A stretch of 64,000 nt of DNA from Sanderia malayensis (Eukaryota; Cnidaria; Scyphozoa; Semaeostomeae; Pelagiidae): the NCBI GenBank assembly GCA_013076295.1, contig RQOL01000438.1, positions 1 through 64,000 on the forward strand, in the 5' to 3' direction. Position 1 is the first letter of the stretch. Each line of letters begins with the position of its first letter. The position numbers and the translations under genes were made by a program. Under the pieces are notes generated by a model. That model did not search any database, was not told where the DNA came from, and saw only the letters and a list, made by a program, of their open reading frames with translations. Shown piece by piece: positions 12,128 to 25,900 of the stretch.

Positions 12128-15104
12128 CTGAAATGGGAAGTCAAGAAAAAGTTGGAAGTCATCAAAAGCGGGAAGTCAAGAAAATGTGGGAAGTAAAAAA
12201 AAGTGGGAAGTCATCAAGAGTGGGAAGTCAAGAAAAAGAGGGGAAGTAAAAAAAAGTGGGAAGTCATCAAAAGTGGTATGTCGTCAAAAATGCGAAGTCA
12301 TCAAAAGTGGGAAGTCATCAAAAGGGAAAGGTCATCAAAAGTGGGAAGTCAAGAAAATACAGGAAGTAATCGAAAGTGGGAAGTCATCAAAAGTGGGAAG
12401 TTATCAAAAGTCAGAAGTCACCGAAAGTGGGAAGTCAAGAAAAAGTGGGAAATCATCAAAAATGGGCAGTCATCAAAAGTGGGAAGTGAAGAAAAAATGG
12501 GCAGTCAAGAAAAGTGGGAAGTCAGGAAAAAGTGGGAAGTCTTTAAAAGTGAGAGGTCATCAAAAGTGGGAAGTCAAGAAAATACAGGAAGTAATCGAAA
12601 GTGGGAAGTCATCAAAAGTGGGAAGTTGTCAAAAGTCAGAAGTCACCGAAAGTGGGAAGTCAAGAAAAAGTGGGAAATCATCAAAAATGGGCAGTCATCA
12701 AAAGTGGGAAGTCAAGAAAAATTGGGGAGTCATCAAAAATGGGAAGTCCTTGAAAAGTGGGAGGTCATGAAATGTTGGAAGTCAAGAAAAAGTGGGAAGT
12801 CATCAAAAATGGGAAGTCTTCAAAAGTGGGAGATCATCTAAAATGGGAAGTCAAGAAAAAGTGGGAAGTCAAGAAAAGTGGGAAGTCAAGAAAAAGTGGG
12901 AAGTCTTTAAAAGTGAGAGGTCATCAAAAGTGGGAAGTCAAGAAAATACGGGAAGTCATCGAAAGTAGGAAGTCATCAAAAGTGGGAAGTCAAGAAAAAG
13001 TGGGAAGTAAAAAAAAGTGGGAAGTCATCAAAAGTGGAAAGTCGTCAAAAGTGGGAAGTCAAGAAAAAGTGGGAAGTCATCAAAAATGGGAAGTCCTTGA
13101 AAAGTGGGAGGTCATGAAATGTTGGAAGTCAAGAAAAAGTGGGAAGTCATCAAAAATGGGAAGTCTTCAAAAGTGGGAAATCATCTAAAATGGGAAGTCA
13201 AGAAAAAGTGGGAAGTCAAGAAAAGTGGGAAGTCAAGAAAAAGTGGGAAGTCTTTAAAAGTGAGAGGTCATCAAAAGTAGGAAGTCAAGAAAATACGGGA
13301 AGTCATCGAAAGTAGGAAGTCATCAAAAGTGGGAAGTCAAGAAAAAGTGGGAAGTAAAAAAAGTGGGAAGTCATCAAAAGTGGAAAGTCGTCAAAAGTGG
13401 GAAGTCAAGAAAAAGTGGGAAGTCATAAAAAATGGGAAGTCCTCAAAAGTGGAAGGTCAAGAAAAAGTGGGAAGTCAAGAAAAAGTGGGAAGTCAAGAAA
13501 ATGTGGGAAGTCAAGAAAATGTGGGAAGTCACGAAAAAGTGGGAAGTCATTAAAAGTGGGAAGTCAAGAAAAGTGGGAAGTCAGGAAAAAGTGGAAGTCT
13601 TTAAAAGTGAGAGGTCATCAATAGTGGGAAGTCAAGAAAATACAGGAAGTAATCGAAAGTGGGAAGTCATCAAAAGTGGGAAATCATCAAGAGTGGGAAG
13701 TCAAGAAAAAATGGAAGGTAAAAAAAAAGTGGCAAGTCATGAAAAGTGGGATGTCAACAAAAGTGGGAAGTCATCAAAAGTGGGAAGTCATCAAAAGTGG
13801 GATGTCATCGAAAGTGGCAAGTCATCAAAAGTGGAAAGTCATCAAAAGTGGGAAGTCAAAAAAAAGTGGGAAGTCAAGAAAAAGTGGAAGTCATCAAAAG
13901 TGGGAAGTCATCGAAAAGGCGAAGTCAAGAAAAAGTGGGAACTCATCAAAAGTGGGAAGTCAAGAAAAGTGGGAAGTCAAGAAAAAGTGGGAAGTCTTTA
14001 CAAGTGAGAGGTCATCAAAAGTGGGAAGTCAAGAAAATACGGGAAGTCATCGAAAGTGGGAAGTAATCAAAAGTCGGACGTTATCAAAAGTCAGAGGTCA
14101 CCGGAAGTGGGAAGTCAAGGAAAAGTGGGAAATCATCAAAAATGGGAAGTCATCAACAGTGGGAAGTGAAGAAAAAATGGGAAGTCAAGAAAAAGTAGGA
14201 AGTTGTCAAATATGGGAAGTCATCAAAAGTGGGAAGTCACGGAAAAGTGGGAAATCATCTAAAATGGAAGTCAAGAAAAAGTGGAAGTCATCAAAAGTGG
14301 GAAGTCATCAAAAGTGGAAAGTCATTAAAAGTGGGAAGTCAAGAAAAAGTGGGAAGTCATCAAAAATGGGAAGTCTTCAAAAGTGGGAAATCATCTGAAA
14401 TGGGAAATCAAGAAAAAGTTGGAAGTCATCAAAAGCGGGAAGTCAAGAAAATGTGGGAAGTAAAAAAAAGTGGGAAGTCATCAAGAGTGGGAAGTCAAGA
14501 AAAAGAGGGGAAGTAAAAAAAGTGGGAAGTCATCAAAAGTGGTATGTCGTCAAAAATGGGAAGTCATCAAAAGTGGGAAGTCATCAAAAGGGAGAGGTCA
14601 TCAAAAGTGGGAAGTCAAGAAAATACAGGAAGTAATCGAAAGTGGGAAGTCATCAAAAGTGGGAAGTTATCAAAAGTCAGAAGTCACCGAAAGTGGGAAG
14701 TCAAGAAAAAGTGGGAAATCATCAAAAATGGGCAGTCATCAAAAGTGGGAAGTGAAGAAAAAATGGGCAGTCAAGAAAAGTGGGAAGTCAGGAAAAAGTG
14801 GGAAGTCTTTAAAAGTGAGAGGTCATCAAAAGTGGGAAGTCAAGAAAATACAGGAAGTAATCGAAAGTGGGAAGTCATCAAAAGTGGGAAGTTGTCAAAA
14901 GTCAGAAGTCACCGAAAGTGGGAAGTCAAGAAAAAGTGGGAAATCATCAAAAATGGGCAGTCATCAAAAGTGGGAAGTCAAGAAAAATTGGGGAGTCATC
15001 AAAAATGGGAAGTCCTTGAAAAGTGGGAGGTCATGAAATGTTGGAAGTCAAGAAAAAGTGGGAAGTCATCAAAAATGGGAAGTCTTCAAAAGTGGGAAAT
15101 CATC
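12128..15104 (+). repeat. 2,977-bp higher-order repeat, unit 2
   Basis: Directly abuts unit 1 (9,151-12,127). Differences seen include one A fewer near 13,360 and near 14,517, and one A more near 13,570 where unit 1 has CAAGAAAGTGG. The exchange point lies within shared satellite around GTGGGAAATCATCT, so its exact position is ambiguous over about 60 bp. Confidence 0.85.
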
Positions 15105-18100
15105 TAAAATGGGAAGTCAAGAAAAAGTGGGAAGTCAAGAAAAGTGGGAAGTCAAGAAAAAGTGGGAAGTCTTTAAAAGTGAGAGGTCATCAAAAGTGGG
15201 AAGTCAAGAAAATACGGGAAGTCATCGAAAGTAGGAAGTCATCAAAAGTGGGAAGTCAAGAAAAAGTGGAAAGTAAAAAAAAGTGGGAAGTCATCAAAAG
15301 TGGAAAGTCGTCAAAAGTGGGAAGTCAAGAAAAAGTGGGAAGTCATAAAAAATGGGAAGTCCTCAAAAGTGGAAGGTCAAGAAAAAGTGGGAAGTCAAGA
15401 AAAAGTGGGAAGTCAAGAAAATGTGGGAAGTCAAGAAAATGTGGGAAGTCACGAAAAAGTGGGAAGTCATTAAAAGTGGGAAGTCAAGAAAAAATGGAGG
15501 GTAAAAAAAAGTTGCAAGTCATGAAAAGTGGGATGTCAACAAAAGTGGGAAGTCATCAAAAGTGGGAAGTCATCAAAAGTGGGATGTCATCGAAAGTGGC
15601 AAGTCATCAAAAGTGGAAAGTCATCAAAAGTGGGAAGTCAAAAAAAAGTGGGAAGTCAAGAAAAGTGGAAGTCATCAAAAGTGGGAAGTCATCGAAAAGG
15701 CGAAGTCAAGAAAAAGTGGGAACTCATCAAAAGTGGGAAGTCAAGAAAAGTGGGAAGTCAAGAAAAAGTGGGAAGTCTTTAAAAGTGAGAGGTCATCAAA
15801 AGTGGGAAGTCAAGAAAATACGGGAAGTCATCGAAAGTGGGAAGTAATCAAAAGTGGGACGTTATCAAAAGTCAGAGGTCACCGGAAGTGGGAAGTCAAG
15901 AAAAAGTGGGAAATCATCAAAAATGGGAAGTCATCAACAGTGGGAAGTGAAGAAAAAATGGGAAGTCAAGAAAAAGTAGGAAGTTGTCAAATATGGGAAG
16001 TCATCAAAAGTGGGAAGTCACGGAAAAGTGGGAAATCATCTAAAATGGAAGTCAAGAAAAAGTGGAAGTCATCAAAAGTGGGAAGTCATCAAAAGTGGAA
16101 AGTCATTAAAAGTGGGAAGTCAAGAAAAAGTGGGAAGTCATCAAAAATGGGAAGTCCTTGAAAAGTGGGAGGTCATGAAATGTTGGAAGTCAAGAAAAAG
16201 TGGGAAGTCATCAAAAATGGGAAGTCTTCAAAAGTGGGAAATCATCTAAAATGGGAAGTCAAGAAAAAGTGGGAAGTCAAGAAAAGTGGGAAGTCAAGAA
16301 AAAGTGGGAAGTCTTTAAAAGTGAGAGGTCATCAAAAGTAGGAAGACAAGAAAATACGGGAAGTCATCGAAAGTAGGAAGTCATCAAAAGTGGGAAGTCA
16401 AGAAAAAGTGGGAAGTAAAAAAAAGTGGGAAGTCATCAAAAGTGGAAAGTCGTCAAAAGTGGGAAGTGAAGAAAAAGTGGGAAGTCATAAAAAATGGGAA
16501 GTCCTCAAAAGTGGAAGGTCAAGAAAAAGTGGGAAGTCAAGAAAAAGTGGGAAGTCAAGAAAATGTGGGAAGTCAAGAAAATGTGGGAAGTCACGAAAAA
16601 GTGGGAAGTCATTAAAAGTGGGAAGTCAAGAAAAGTGGGAAGTCAGGAAAAAGTGGAAGTCTTTAAAAGTGAGAGGTCATCAATAGTGGGAAGTCAAGAA
16701 AATACAGGAAGTAATCGAAAGTGGGAAGTCATCAAAAGTGGGAAATCATCAAAAATGGGCAGTCATCGAAAGTGGGAAGTGAAGAAAAAATGGGCAGTCA
16801 AGAAAAAGTAGGAAGTCCTCAAATATGGGAAGTCATCAAAAGTGGGAAGTCCTTGAAAAGTGGGAGGTCATGAAATGTGGGAAGTCAAGAAAAAGTGGGA
16901 AGTCATCAAAAATGGAAAGTCTTCAAAAGTGGGAAATCATCTAAAATGGGAAGTCAAGAAAAAGTGGGAAGTCATCAAAAGTGGGAAGTCATTAAAAGTG
17001 GAAAGTCATCAAATGTGGGAAGTCAAGAAAGAGTGGGAAGTCATAAAAAATGGGAAGTCTTCAAAAGTGGGAAATCATCTGAAATGGTTTGTCAAGAAAA
17101 AGTTGGAAGTCATCAAAAGCGGGAAGTCATCAAAAGTGGGAAGTCAAGAAAAAGTGAGAAGTGAAGAAAAAGTGGGAAGTCAAGAAAATGTGGGAAGTCA
17201 AAAAAAGTGGGAAGTCATTAAAAGTGGGAGGTCATCAAAAGTGGGAATTCAAGAAAGAGTGGGAAGTCATCAAAAGTGGGAAGTCAAGAAGAAGTGGGAA
17301 GTAAAAAAAAACTTGGAGGTCATCAAGAGTGGGAAGTTAAGAAAAGTGGGAAATCAAGAAAAAGTGGGAAGTCAGGAAAATGTGGCAAGTCAAGAAAAAG
17401 TGGGAAGTCATTAAAAGTGGGAAGTCATCAAAAGTGGGAAATCAAGAAAAAGTGGGAAGTCATCAAGAGTCGGAAGTCAAGAAAGACTGGAAAGTGATCA
17501 AGAGTGGGAAGTCAAGAAAAAGTGAGAAGTGAAGAAAAAGTGGGAAGTCAAGAAAATGTGGGAAGTCAAAAAAAGTGGGGAGTCAAGAAAAAGTGAGAAG
17601 TGAAGAAAAAGTGGGAAGTCAAGAAAATGTGGGAAGTCAAAAAACGTGGGAAGTAATTAAAAGTGGGAGGTCATCAAAAGTGGGAATTCAAGAAAGAGTG
17701 GGAAGTCATCAAAAGTGTTAAGTCAAGAAGAAGTGGGAAGTAAAAAAAACTTGGAAGTCATCAAGAGTGGGAAGTTAAGAAAAAGTGGGAAATCAAGAAA
17801 AAGTGGGAAGTCAGGAAAATGTGGGAAGTCAAGAAAAAGTGGGAAGTCATTAAAAGTGGGAAGTCATCAAAAGTGGGAAATCAAGAAAAAGTGGGAAGTC
17901 ATCAAGAGTCGGAAGTCAAGAAAAACTGGGAAGTCATCAAGAGTGGGAAGTCAAGAAAAAATGGAAGGTAAAAAAAAAGTGGCAAGTCATGAAAAGTGGG
18001 ATGTCAACAAAAGTGGGAAGTCATCAAAAGTGGGAAGTCATCAAAAGTGGGATGTCATCGAAAGTGGCAAGTCATCAAAAGTGGAAAGTCATCAAAAGTG

Positions 18101-19110
18101 GGAAGTCAAAAAAAGTGGGAAGTCAAGAAAAAGTGGAAGTCATCAAAAGTGGGAAGTCATCGAAAAGGCGAAGTCAAGAAAAAGTGGGAACTCATCAAAA
18201 GTGGGAAGTCAAGAAAAGTGGGAAGTCAAGAAAAAGTGGGAAGTCTTTAAAAGTGAGAGGTCATCAAAAGTGGGAAATCAAGAAAAAGTGGGAAGTCATC
18301 AAGAGTCGGAAGTCAAGAAAACTGGGAAGTCATCAAGAGTGGGAAGTCAAGAAGAAGTGGGAAGTAAAAAAAAACTTGGAGGTCATCAAGAGTGGGAAGT
18401 TAAGAAAAAGTGGGAAATCAAGAAAAGTGGGAAGTCAGGAAAATGTGGGAAGTCAAGAAAAAGTGGGAAGTCATTAAAAGTGGGAAGTCACAAAAGTGGG
18501 AAATCAAGAAAAAGTGGGAAGTCATCAAGAGTCGGAAGTCAAGAAAAACTGGGAAGTCATCAAGAGTGGGAAGTCAAGAAAAAGTGAGAAGTGAAGAAAA
18601 GTGGGAAGTCAAGAAAATGTGGGAAGTCAAAAAAAGTGGGAAGTCAAGAAAAAGTGAGAAGTGAGGAAAAAGTGGGAAGTCAAGAAAATGTGGGAAGTCA
18701 AAAAACGTGGGAAGTAATTAAAAGTGGGAGGTCATCAAAAGTGGGAATTCAAGAAAGAGTGGGAAGTCATCAAAAGTGGGAAGTCAAGAAGAAGTGGGAA
18801 GTAAAAAAAAACTTGGAAGTCATCAAGAGTGGGAAGGTAAGAAAAAGTGGGAAATCAAGAAAAAGTGGGAAGTCAGGAAAATGTGGGAAGTCAAGAAAAA
18901 GTGGGAAGTCATTAAAAGTGGGAAGTCATCAAAAGTGGGAAATCAAGAAAAAGTGGGAAGTCATCAAGAGTCGGAAGTCAAGAAAAACTGGGAAGTCATC
19001 AAGAGTGGGAAGTCAAGAAAAATGGAAGGTAAAAAAAAAGTTGCAAGTCATGAAAAGTGGGATGTCAACAAAAGTGGGAAGTCATCAAAAGTGGGAAGTC
19101 ATCAAAAGTG
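14140..19110 (+). repeat. ~4.97 kb segment, left copy of an 8.84-kb-spaced pair
   Basis: Matches 22,985-27,957 in order at offsets of 8,843-8,848 bp. The shared landmarks include GTGTTAAGTC (about 17,717 and 26,560), AGGAAGACAAG (about 16,340 and 25,185) and GTGGCAAGTCAAG (about 17,383 and 26,227). These rare shared variants argue for one multi-kilobase duplication rather than convergence. The segment overlaps the second 2,977-bp unit, so it post-dates or was re-cut from it. Confidence 0.8.
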
Positions 19111-20720
19111 GGATGTCATCGAAAGTGGCAAGTCATCAAAAGTGGAAAGTCATCAAAAGTGGGAAGTCAAAAAAAAGTGGGAAGTCAAGAAAAAGTGGAA
19201 GTCATCAAAAGTGGGAAGTCATCGAAAAGGCGAAGTCAAGAAAAAGTGGGAACTCATCAAAAGTGGGAAGTCAAGAAAAGTGGGAAGTCAAGAAAAAGTG
19301 GGAAGTCTTTAAAAGTGAGAGGTCATCAAAAGTGGGAAATCAAGAAAAAGTGGGAAGTCATCAAGAGTCGGAAGTCAAGAAAAACTGGGAAGTCATCAAG
19401 AGTGGGAAGTCAAGAAGAAGTGGGAAGTAAAAAAAAACTTGGAGGTCATCAAGAGTGGGAAGTTAAGAAAAAGTGGGAAATCAAGAAAAAGTGGGAAGTC
19501 AGGAAAATGTGGGAAGTCAAGAAAAAGTGGGAAGTCATTAAAAGTGGGAAGTCACAAAAGTGGGAAATCAAGAAAAAGTGGGAAGTCATCAAGAGTTGGA
19601 AGTCAAGAAAAACTGGGAAGTCATCAAGAGTGGGAAGTCAAGAAAAAGTGAGAAGTGAAGAAAAAGTGGGAAGTCAAGAAAATGTGGGAAGTCAAAAAAA
19701 GTGGGAAGTCAAGAAAAAGTGAGAAGTGAGGAAAAAGTGGGAAGTCAAGAAAATGTGGGAAGTCAAAAAACGTGGGAAGTAATTAAAAGTGGGAGGTCAT
19801 CAAAAGTGGGAATTCAAGAAAGAGTGGGAAGTCATCAAAAGTGGGAAGTCAAGAAGAAGTGGGAAGTAAAAAAAAACTTGGAAGTCATCAAGAGTGGGAA
19901 GTTAAGAAAAAGTGGGAAATCAAGAAAAAGTGGGAAGTCAGGAAAATGTGGGAAGTCAAGAAAAGTGGGAAGTCATTAAAAGTGGGAAGTCATCAAAAGT
20001 GGGAAATCAAGAAAAAGTGGGAAGTCATCAAGAGTCGGAAGTCAAGAAAAACTGGGAAGTCATCAAGAGTGGGAAGTCAAGAAAAAATGGAAGGTAAAAA
20101 AAAAGTTGCAAGTCATGAAAAGTGGGATGTCAACAAAAGTGGGAAGTCAAGAAAAACTGGGAAGTCATCAAGAGTGGGAAGTCAAGAAAAAGTGAGAAGT
20201 GAAGAAAAAGTGGGAAGTCAAGAAAATGTGGGAAGTCAAAAAAAGTGGGAAGTCAAGAAAAAGTGAGAAGTGAGGAAAAAGTGGGAAGTCAAGAAAATGT
20301 GGGAAGTCAAAAAACGTGGGAAGTAATTAAAAGTGGGAGGTCATCAAAAGTGGGAATTCAAGAAAGAGTGGGAAGTCATCAAAAGTGGGAAGTCAAGAAG
20401 AAGTGGGAAGTAAAAAAAAACTTGGAAGTCATCAAGAGTGGGAAGTTAAGAAAAAGTGGGAAATCAAGAAAAAGTGGGAAGTCAGGAAAATGTGGGAAGT
20501 CAAGAAAAAGTGGGAAGTCATTAAAAGTGGGAAGTCATCAAAAGTGGGAAATCAAGAAAAAGTGGGAAGTCATCAAGAGTCGGAAGTCAAGAAAAACTGG
20601 GAAGTCATCAAGAGTGGGAAGTCAAGAAAAAATGGAAGGTAAAAAAAAAGTTGCAAGTCATGAAAAGTGGGATGTCAACAAAAGTGGGAAGTCATCAAAA
20701 GTGGGAAGTCATCAAAAGTG
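17200..20720 (+). repeat. Dense cluster of AACTTGG/GAATTC modules
   Basis: AACTTGG landmarks lie near 17,319, 17,748, 18,373, 18,809, 19,436, 19,875 and 20,419. They mark repeated passes through one ~260-bp core: GTCAAGAAGAAGTGGG, AACTTGG, GTTAAGAAAAAG, GTCAGGAAAATGTGG, AGTCGGAAGTC and AAAAACTGGG. Alternating spacings of roughly 430-440 and 625 bp show that the core is repeated with two different spacer lengths. Confidence 0.75.
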
Positions 20721-22984
20721 GGATGTCATCGAAAGTGGCAAGTCATCAAAAGTGGAAAGTCATCAAAAGTGGGAAGTCAAAAAAAAGTGGGAAGTCAAGA
20801 AAAAGTGGAAGTCATCAAAAGTGGGAAGTCATCGAAAAGGCGAAGTCAAAAAAAGTGGGAACTCATCAAAAGTGGGAAGTCAAGAAAAGTGGGAAGTCAA
20901 GAAAAAGTGGGAAGTCTTTACAAGTGAGAGGTCATCAAAAGTGGGAAGTCAAGAAAATACGGGAAGTCATCGAAAGTGGGAAGTAATCAAAAGTCGGACG
21001 TTATCAAAAGTCAGAGGTCACCGGAAGTGGGAAGTCAAGGAAAAGTGGGAAATCATCAAAAATGGGAAGTCATCAACAGTGGGAAGTGAAGAAAAAATGG
21101 GAAGTCAAGAAAAAGTAGGAAGTTGTCAAATATGGGAAGTCATCAAAAGTGGGAAGTCACGGAAAAGTGGGAAATCATCTAAAATGGAAGTCAAGAAAAG
21201 TGGAAGTCATCAAAAGTGGGAAGTCATCAAAAGTGGAAAGTCATTAAAAGTGGGAAGTCAAGAAAAAGTGGGAAGTCATCAAAAATGGGAAGTCTTCAAA
21301 AGTGGGAAATCATCTGAAATGGGAAGTCAAGAAAAAGTTGGAAGTCATCAAAAGCGGGAAGTCAAGAAAATGTGGGAAGTAAAAAAAAGTGGGAAGTCAT
21401 CAAGAGTGGGAAGTCAAGAAAAAGAGGGGAAGTAAAAAAAAGTGGGAAGTCATCAAAAGTGGTATGTCGTCAAAAATGCGAAGTCATCAAAAGTGGGAAG
21501 TCATCAAAAGGGAGAGGTCATCAAAAGTGGGAAGTCAAGAAAATACAGGAAGTAATCGAAAGTGGGAAGTCATCAAAAGTGGGAAGTTATCAAAAGTCAG
21601 AAGTCACCGAAAGTGGGAAGTCAAGAAAAAGTGGGAAATCATCAAAATGGGCAGTCATCAAAAGTGGGAAGTGAAGAAAAAATGGGCAGTCAAGAAAAGT
21701 GGGAAGTCAGGAAAAAGTGGGAAGTCTTTAAAAGTGAGAGGTCATCAAAAGTGGGAAGTCAAGAAAATACAGGAAGTAATCGAAAGTGGGAAGTCATCAA
21801 AAGTGGGAAGTTGTCAAAAGTCAGAAGTCACCGAAAGTGGGAAGTCAAGAAAAAGTGGGAAATCATCAAAAATGGGCAGTCATCAAAAGTGGGAAGTCAA
21901 GAAAAATTGGGGAGTCATCAAAAATGGGAAGTCCTTGAAAAGTGGGAGGTCATGAAATGTTGGAAGTCAAGAAAAAGTGGGAAGTCATCAAAAATGGGAA
22001 GTCTTCAAAAGTGGGAAATCATCTAAAATGGGAAGTCAAGAAAAAGTGGGAAGTCAAGAAAAGTGGGAAGTCAAGAAAAAGTGGGAAGTCTTTAAAAGTG
22101 AGAGGTCATCAAAAGTGGGAAGTCAAGAAAATACGGGAAGTCATCGAAAGTAGGAAGTCATCAAAAGTGGGAAGTCAAGAAAAAGTGGGAAGTAAAAAAA
22201 AGTGGGAAGTCATCAAAAGTGGAAAGTCGTCAAAAGTGGGAAGTCAAGAAAAAGTGGGAAGTCATAAAAAATGGGAAGTCCTCAAAAGTGGAAGGTCAAG
22301 AAAAAGTGGGAAGTCAAGAAAATGTGGGAAGTCAAGAAAATGTGGGAAGTCACGAAAAAGTGGGAAGTCATTAAAAGTGGGAAGTCAAGAAAAGTGGGAA
22401 GTCAGGAAAAAGTGGAAGTCTTTAAAAGTGAGAGGTCATCAATAGTGGGAAGTCAAGAAAATACAGGAAGTAATCGAAAGTGGGAAGTCATCAAAAGTGG
22501 GAAATCATCAAAAATGGGCAGTCATCGAAAGTGGGAAGTGAAGAAAAAATGGGCAGTCAAGAAAAAGTAGGAAGTCCTCAAATATGGGAAGTCATCAAAA
22601 GTGGGAAGTCCTTGAAAAGTGGGAGGTCATGAAATGTGGGAAGTCAAGAAAAAGTGGGAAGTCATCAAAAATGGAAAGTCTTCAAAAGTGGGAAATCATC
22701 TAAAATGGGAAGTCAAGAGAAAGTGGGAAGTCATCAAAAGTGGGAAGTCATTAAAAGTGGAAAGTCATCAAATGTGGGAAGTCAAGAAAGAGTGGGAAGT
22801 CATAAAAAATGGGAAGTCTTCAAAAGTGGGAAATCATCTGAAATGGTTTGTCAAGAAAAAGTTGGAAGTCATCAAAAGCGGGAAGTCATCAAAAGTGGGA
22901 AGTCAAGAAAAAGTGAGAAGTGAAGAAAAAGTGGGAAGTCAAGAAAATGTGGGAAGTCAAAAAAAGTGGGAAGTCATTAAAAGT

Positions 22985-25900
22985 GGGAAGTCATCAACAG
23001 TGGGAAGTGAAGAAAAAATGGGAAGTCAAGAAAAAGTAGGAAGTTGTCAAATATGGGAAGTCATCAAAAGTGGGAAGTCACGGAAAAGTGGGAAATCATC
23101 TAAAATGGGAAGTCAAGAAAAAGTGGAAGTCATCAAAAGTGGGAAGTCATCAAAAGTGGAAAGTCATTAAAAGTGGGAAGTCAAGAAAAAGTGGGAAGTC
23201 ATCAAAAATGGGAAGTCTTCAAAAGTGGGAAATCATCTGAAATGGGAAGTCAAGAAAAAAGTTGGAAGTCATCAAAAGCGGGAAGTCAAGAAAATGTGGG
23301 AAGTAAAAAAGAGTGGGAAGTCATCAAGAGTGGGAAGTCAAGAAAAAGAGGGGAAGTAAAAAAAAGTGGGAAGTCATCAAAAGTGGTATGTCGTCAAAAA
23401 TGGGAAGTCATCAAAAGTGGGAAGTCATCAAAAGGGAGAGGTCATCAAAAGTGGGAAGTCAAGAAAATACAGGAAGTAATCGAAAGTGGGAAGTCATCAA
23501 AAGTGGGAAGTTATCAAAAGTCAGAAGTCACCGAAAGTGGGAAGTCAAGAAAAAGTGGGAAATCATCAAAAATGGGCAGTCATCAAAAGTGGGAAGTGAA
23601 GAAAAAATGGGCAGTCAAGAAAAGTGGGAAGTCAGGAAAAAGTGGGAAGTCTTTAAAAGTGAGAGGTCATCAAAAGTGGGAAGTCAAGAAAATACAGGAA
23701 GTAATCGAAAGTGGGAAGTCATCAAAAGTGGGAAGTTGTCGAAAGTCAGAAGTCACCGAAAGTGGGAAGTCAAGAAAAAGTGGGAAATCATCAAAAATGG
23801 GCAGTCATCAAAAGTGGGAAGTCAAGAAAAATTGGGGAGTCATCAAAAATGGGAAGTCCTTGAAAAGTGGGAGGTCATGAAATGTTGGAAGTCAAGAAAA
23901 AGTGGGAAGTCATCAAAAATGGGAAGTCTTCAAAAGTGGGAAATCATCTAAAATGGGAAGTCAAGAAAAGTGGGAAGTCAAGAAAAGTGGGAAGTCAAGA
24001 AAAAGTGGGAAGTCTTTAAAAGTGAGAGGTCATCAAAAGTGGGAAGTCAAGAAAATACGGGAAGTCATCGAAAGTAGGAAGTCATCAAAAGTGGGAAGTC
24101 AAAAAAAAGTGGAAAGTAAAAAAAAGTGGGAAGTCATCAAAAGTGGAAAGTCGTCAAAAGTGGGAAGTCAAGAAAAAGTGGGAAGTCATAAAAAATGGGA
24201 AGTCCTCAAAAGTGGAAGGTCAAGAAAAAGTGGGAAGTCAAGAAAAAGTGGGAAGTCAAGAAAATGTGGGAAGTCAAGAAAATGTGGGAAGTCACGAAAA
24301 AGTGGGAAGTCATTAAAAGTGGGAAGTCAAGAAAAAATGGAAGGTAAAAAAAAGTTGCAAGTCATGAAGAGTGGGATGTCAACAAAAGTGGGAAGTCATC
24401 AAAAGTGGGAAGTCATCAAAAGTGGGATGTCATCGAAAGTGGCAAGTCATCAAAAGTGGAAAGTCATCAAAAGTGGGAAGTCAAAAAAAAGTGGGAAGTC
24501 AAGAAAAAGTGGAAGTCATCAAAAGTGGGAAGTCATCGAAAAGGCGAAGTCAAGAAAAAGTGGGAACTCATCAAAAGTGGGAAGTCAAGAAAAGTGGGAA
24601 GTCAAGAAAAAGTGGGAAGTCTTTAAAAGTGAGAGGTCATCAAAGTGGGAAGTCAAGAAAATACGGGAAGTCATCGAAAGTGGGAAGTAATCAAAAGTGG
24701 GACGTTATCAAAAGTCAGAGGTCACCGGAAGTGGGAAGTCAAGAAAAAGTGGGAAATCATCAAAAATGGGAAGTCATCAACAGTGGGAAGTGAAGAAAAA
24801 ATGGGAAGTCAAGAAAAAGTAGGAAGTTGTCAAATATGGGAAGTCATCAAAAGTGGGAAGTCACGGAAAAGTGGGAAATCATCTAAAATGGAAGTCAAGA
24901 AAAAGTGGAAGTCATCAAAAGTGGGAAGTCATCAAAAGTGGAAAGTCATTAAAAGTGGGAAGTCAAGAAAAAGTGGGAAGTCATCAAAAAATGGGAAGTC
25001 CTTGAAAAGTGGGAGGTCATGAAATGTTGGAAGTCAAGAAAAAGTGGGAAGTCATCAAAAATGGTAAGTCTTCAAAAGTGGGAAATCATCTAAAATGGGA
25101 AGTCAAGAAAAAGTGGGAAGTCAAGAAAAGTGGGAAGTCAAGAAAAAGTGGGAAGTCTTTAAAAGTGAGAGGTCATCAAAAGTAGGAAGACAAGAAAATA
25201 CGGGAAGTCATCGAAAGTAGGAAGTCATCAAAAGTGGGAAGTCAAGAAAAAGTGGGAAGTAAAAAAAAGTGGGAAGTCATCAAAAGTGGAAAGTCGTCAA
25301 AAGTGGGAAGTCAAGAAAAAGTGGGAAGTCATAAAAAATGGGAAGTCCTCAAAAGTGGAAGGTCAAGAAAAAGTGGGAAGTCAAGAAAAAGTGGGAAGTC
25401 AAGAAAATGTGGGAAGTCAAGAAAATGTGGGAAGTCACGAAAAAGTGGGAAGTCATTAAAAGTGGGAAGTCAAGAAAAGTGGGAAGTCAGGAAAAAGTGG
25501 AAGTCTTTAAAAGTGAGAGGTCATCAATAGTGGGAAGTCAAGAAAATACAGGAAGTAATCGAAAGTGGGAAGTCATCAAAAGTGGGAAATCATCAAAAAT
25601 GGGCAGTCATCGAAAGTGGGAAGTGAAGAAAAAATGGGCAGTCAAGAAAAAGTAGGAAGTCCTCAAATATGGGAAGTCATCAAAAGTGGGAAGTCCTTGA
25701 AAAGTGGGAGGTCATGAAATGTGGGAAGTCAAGAAAAAGTGGGAAGTCATCAAAAATGGAAAGTCTTCAAAAGTGGGAAATCATCTAAAATGGGAAGTCA
25801 AGAAAAAGTGGGAAGTCATCAAAAGTGGGAAGTCATTAAAAGTGGAAAGTCATCAAATGTGGGAAGTCAAGAAAGAGTGGGAAGTCATAAAAAATGGGAA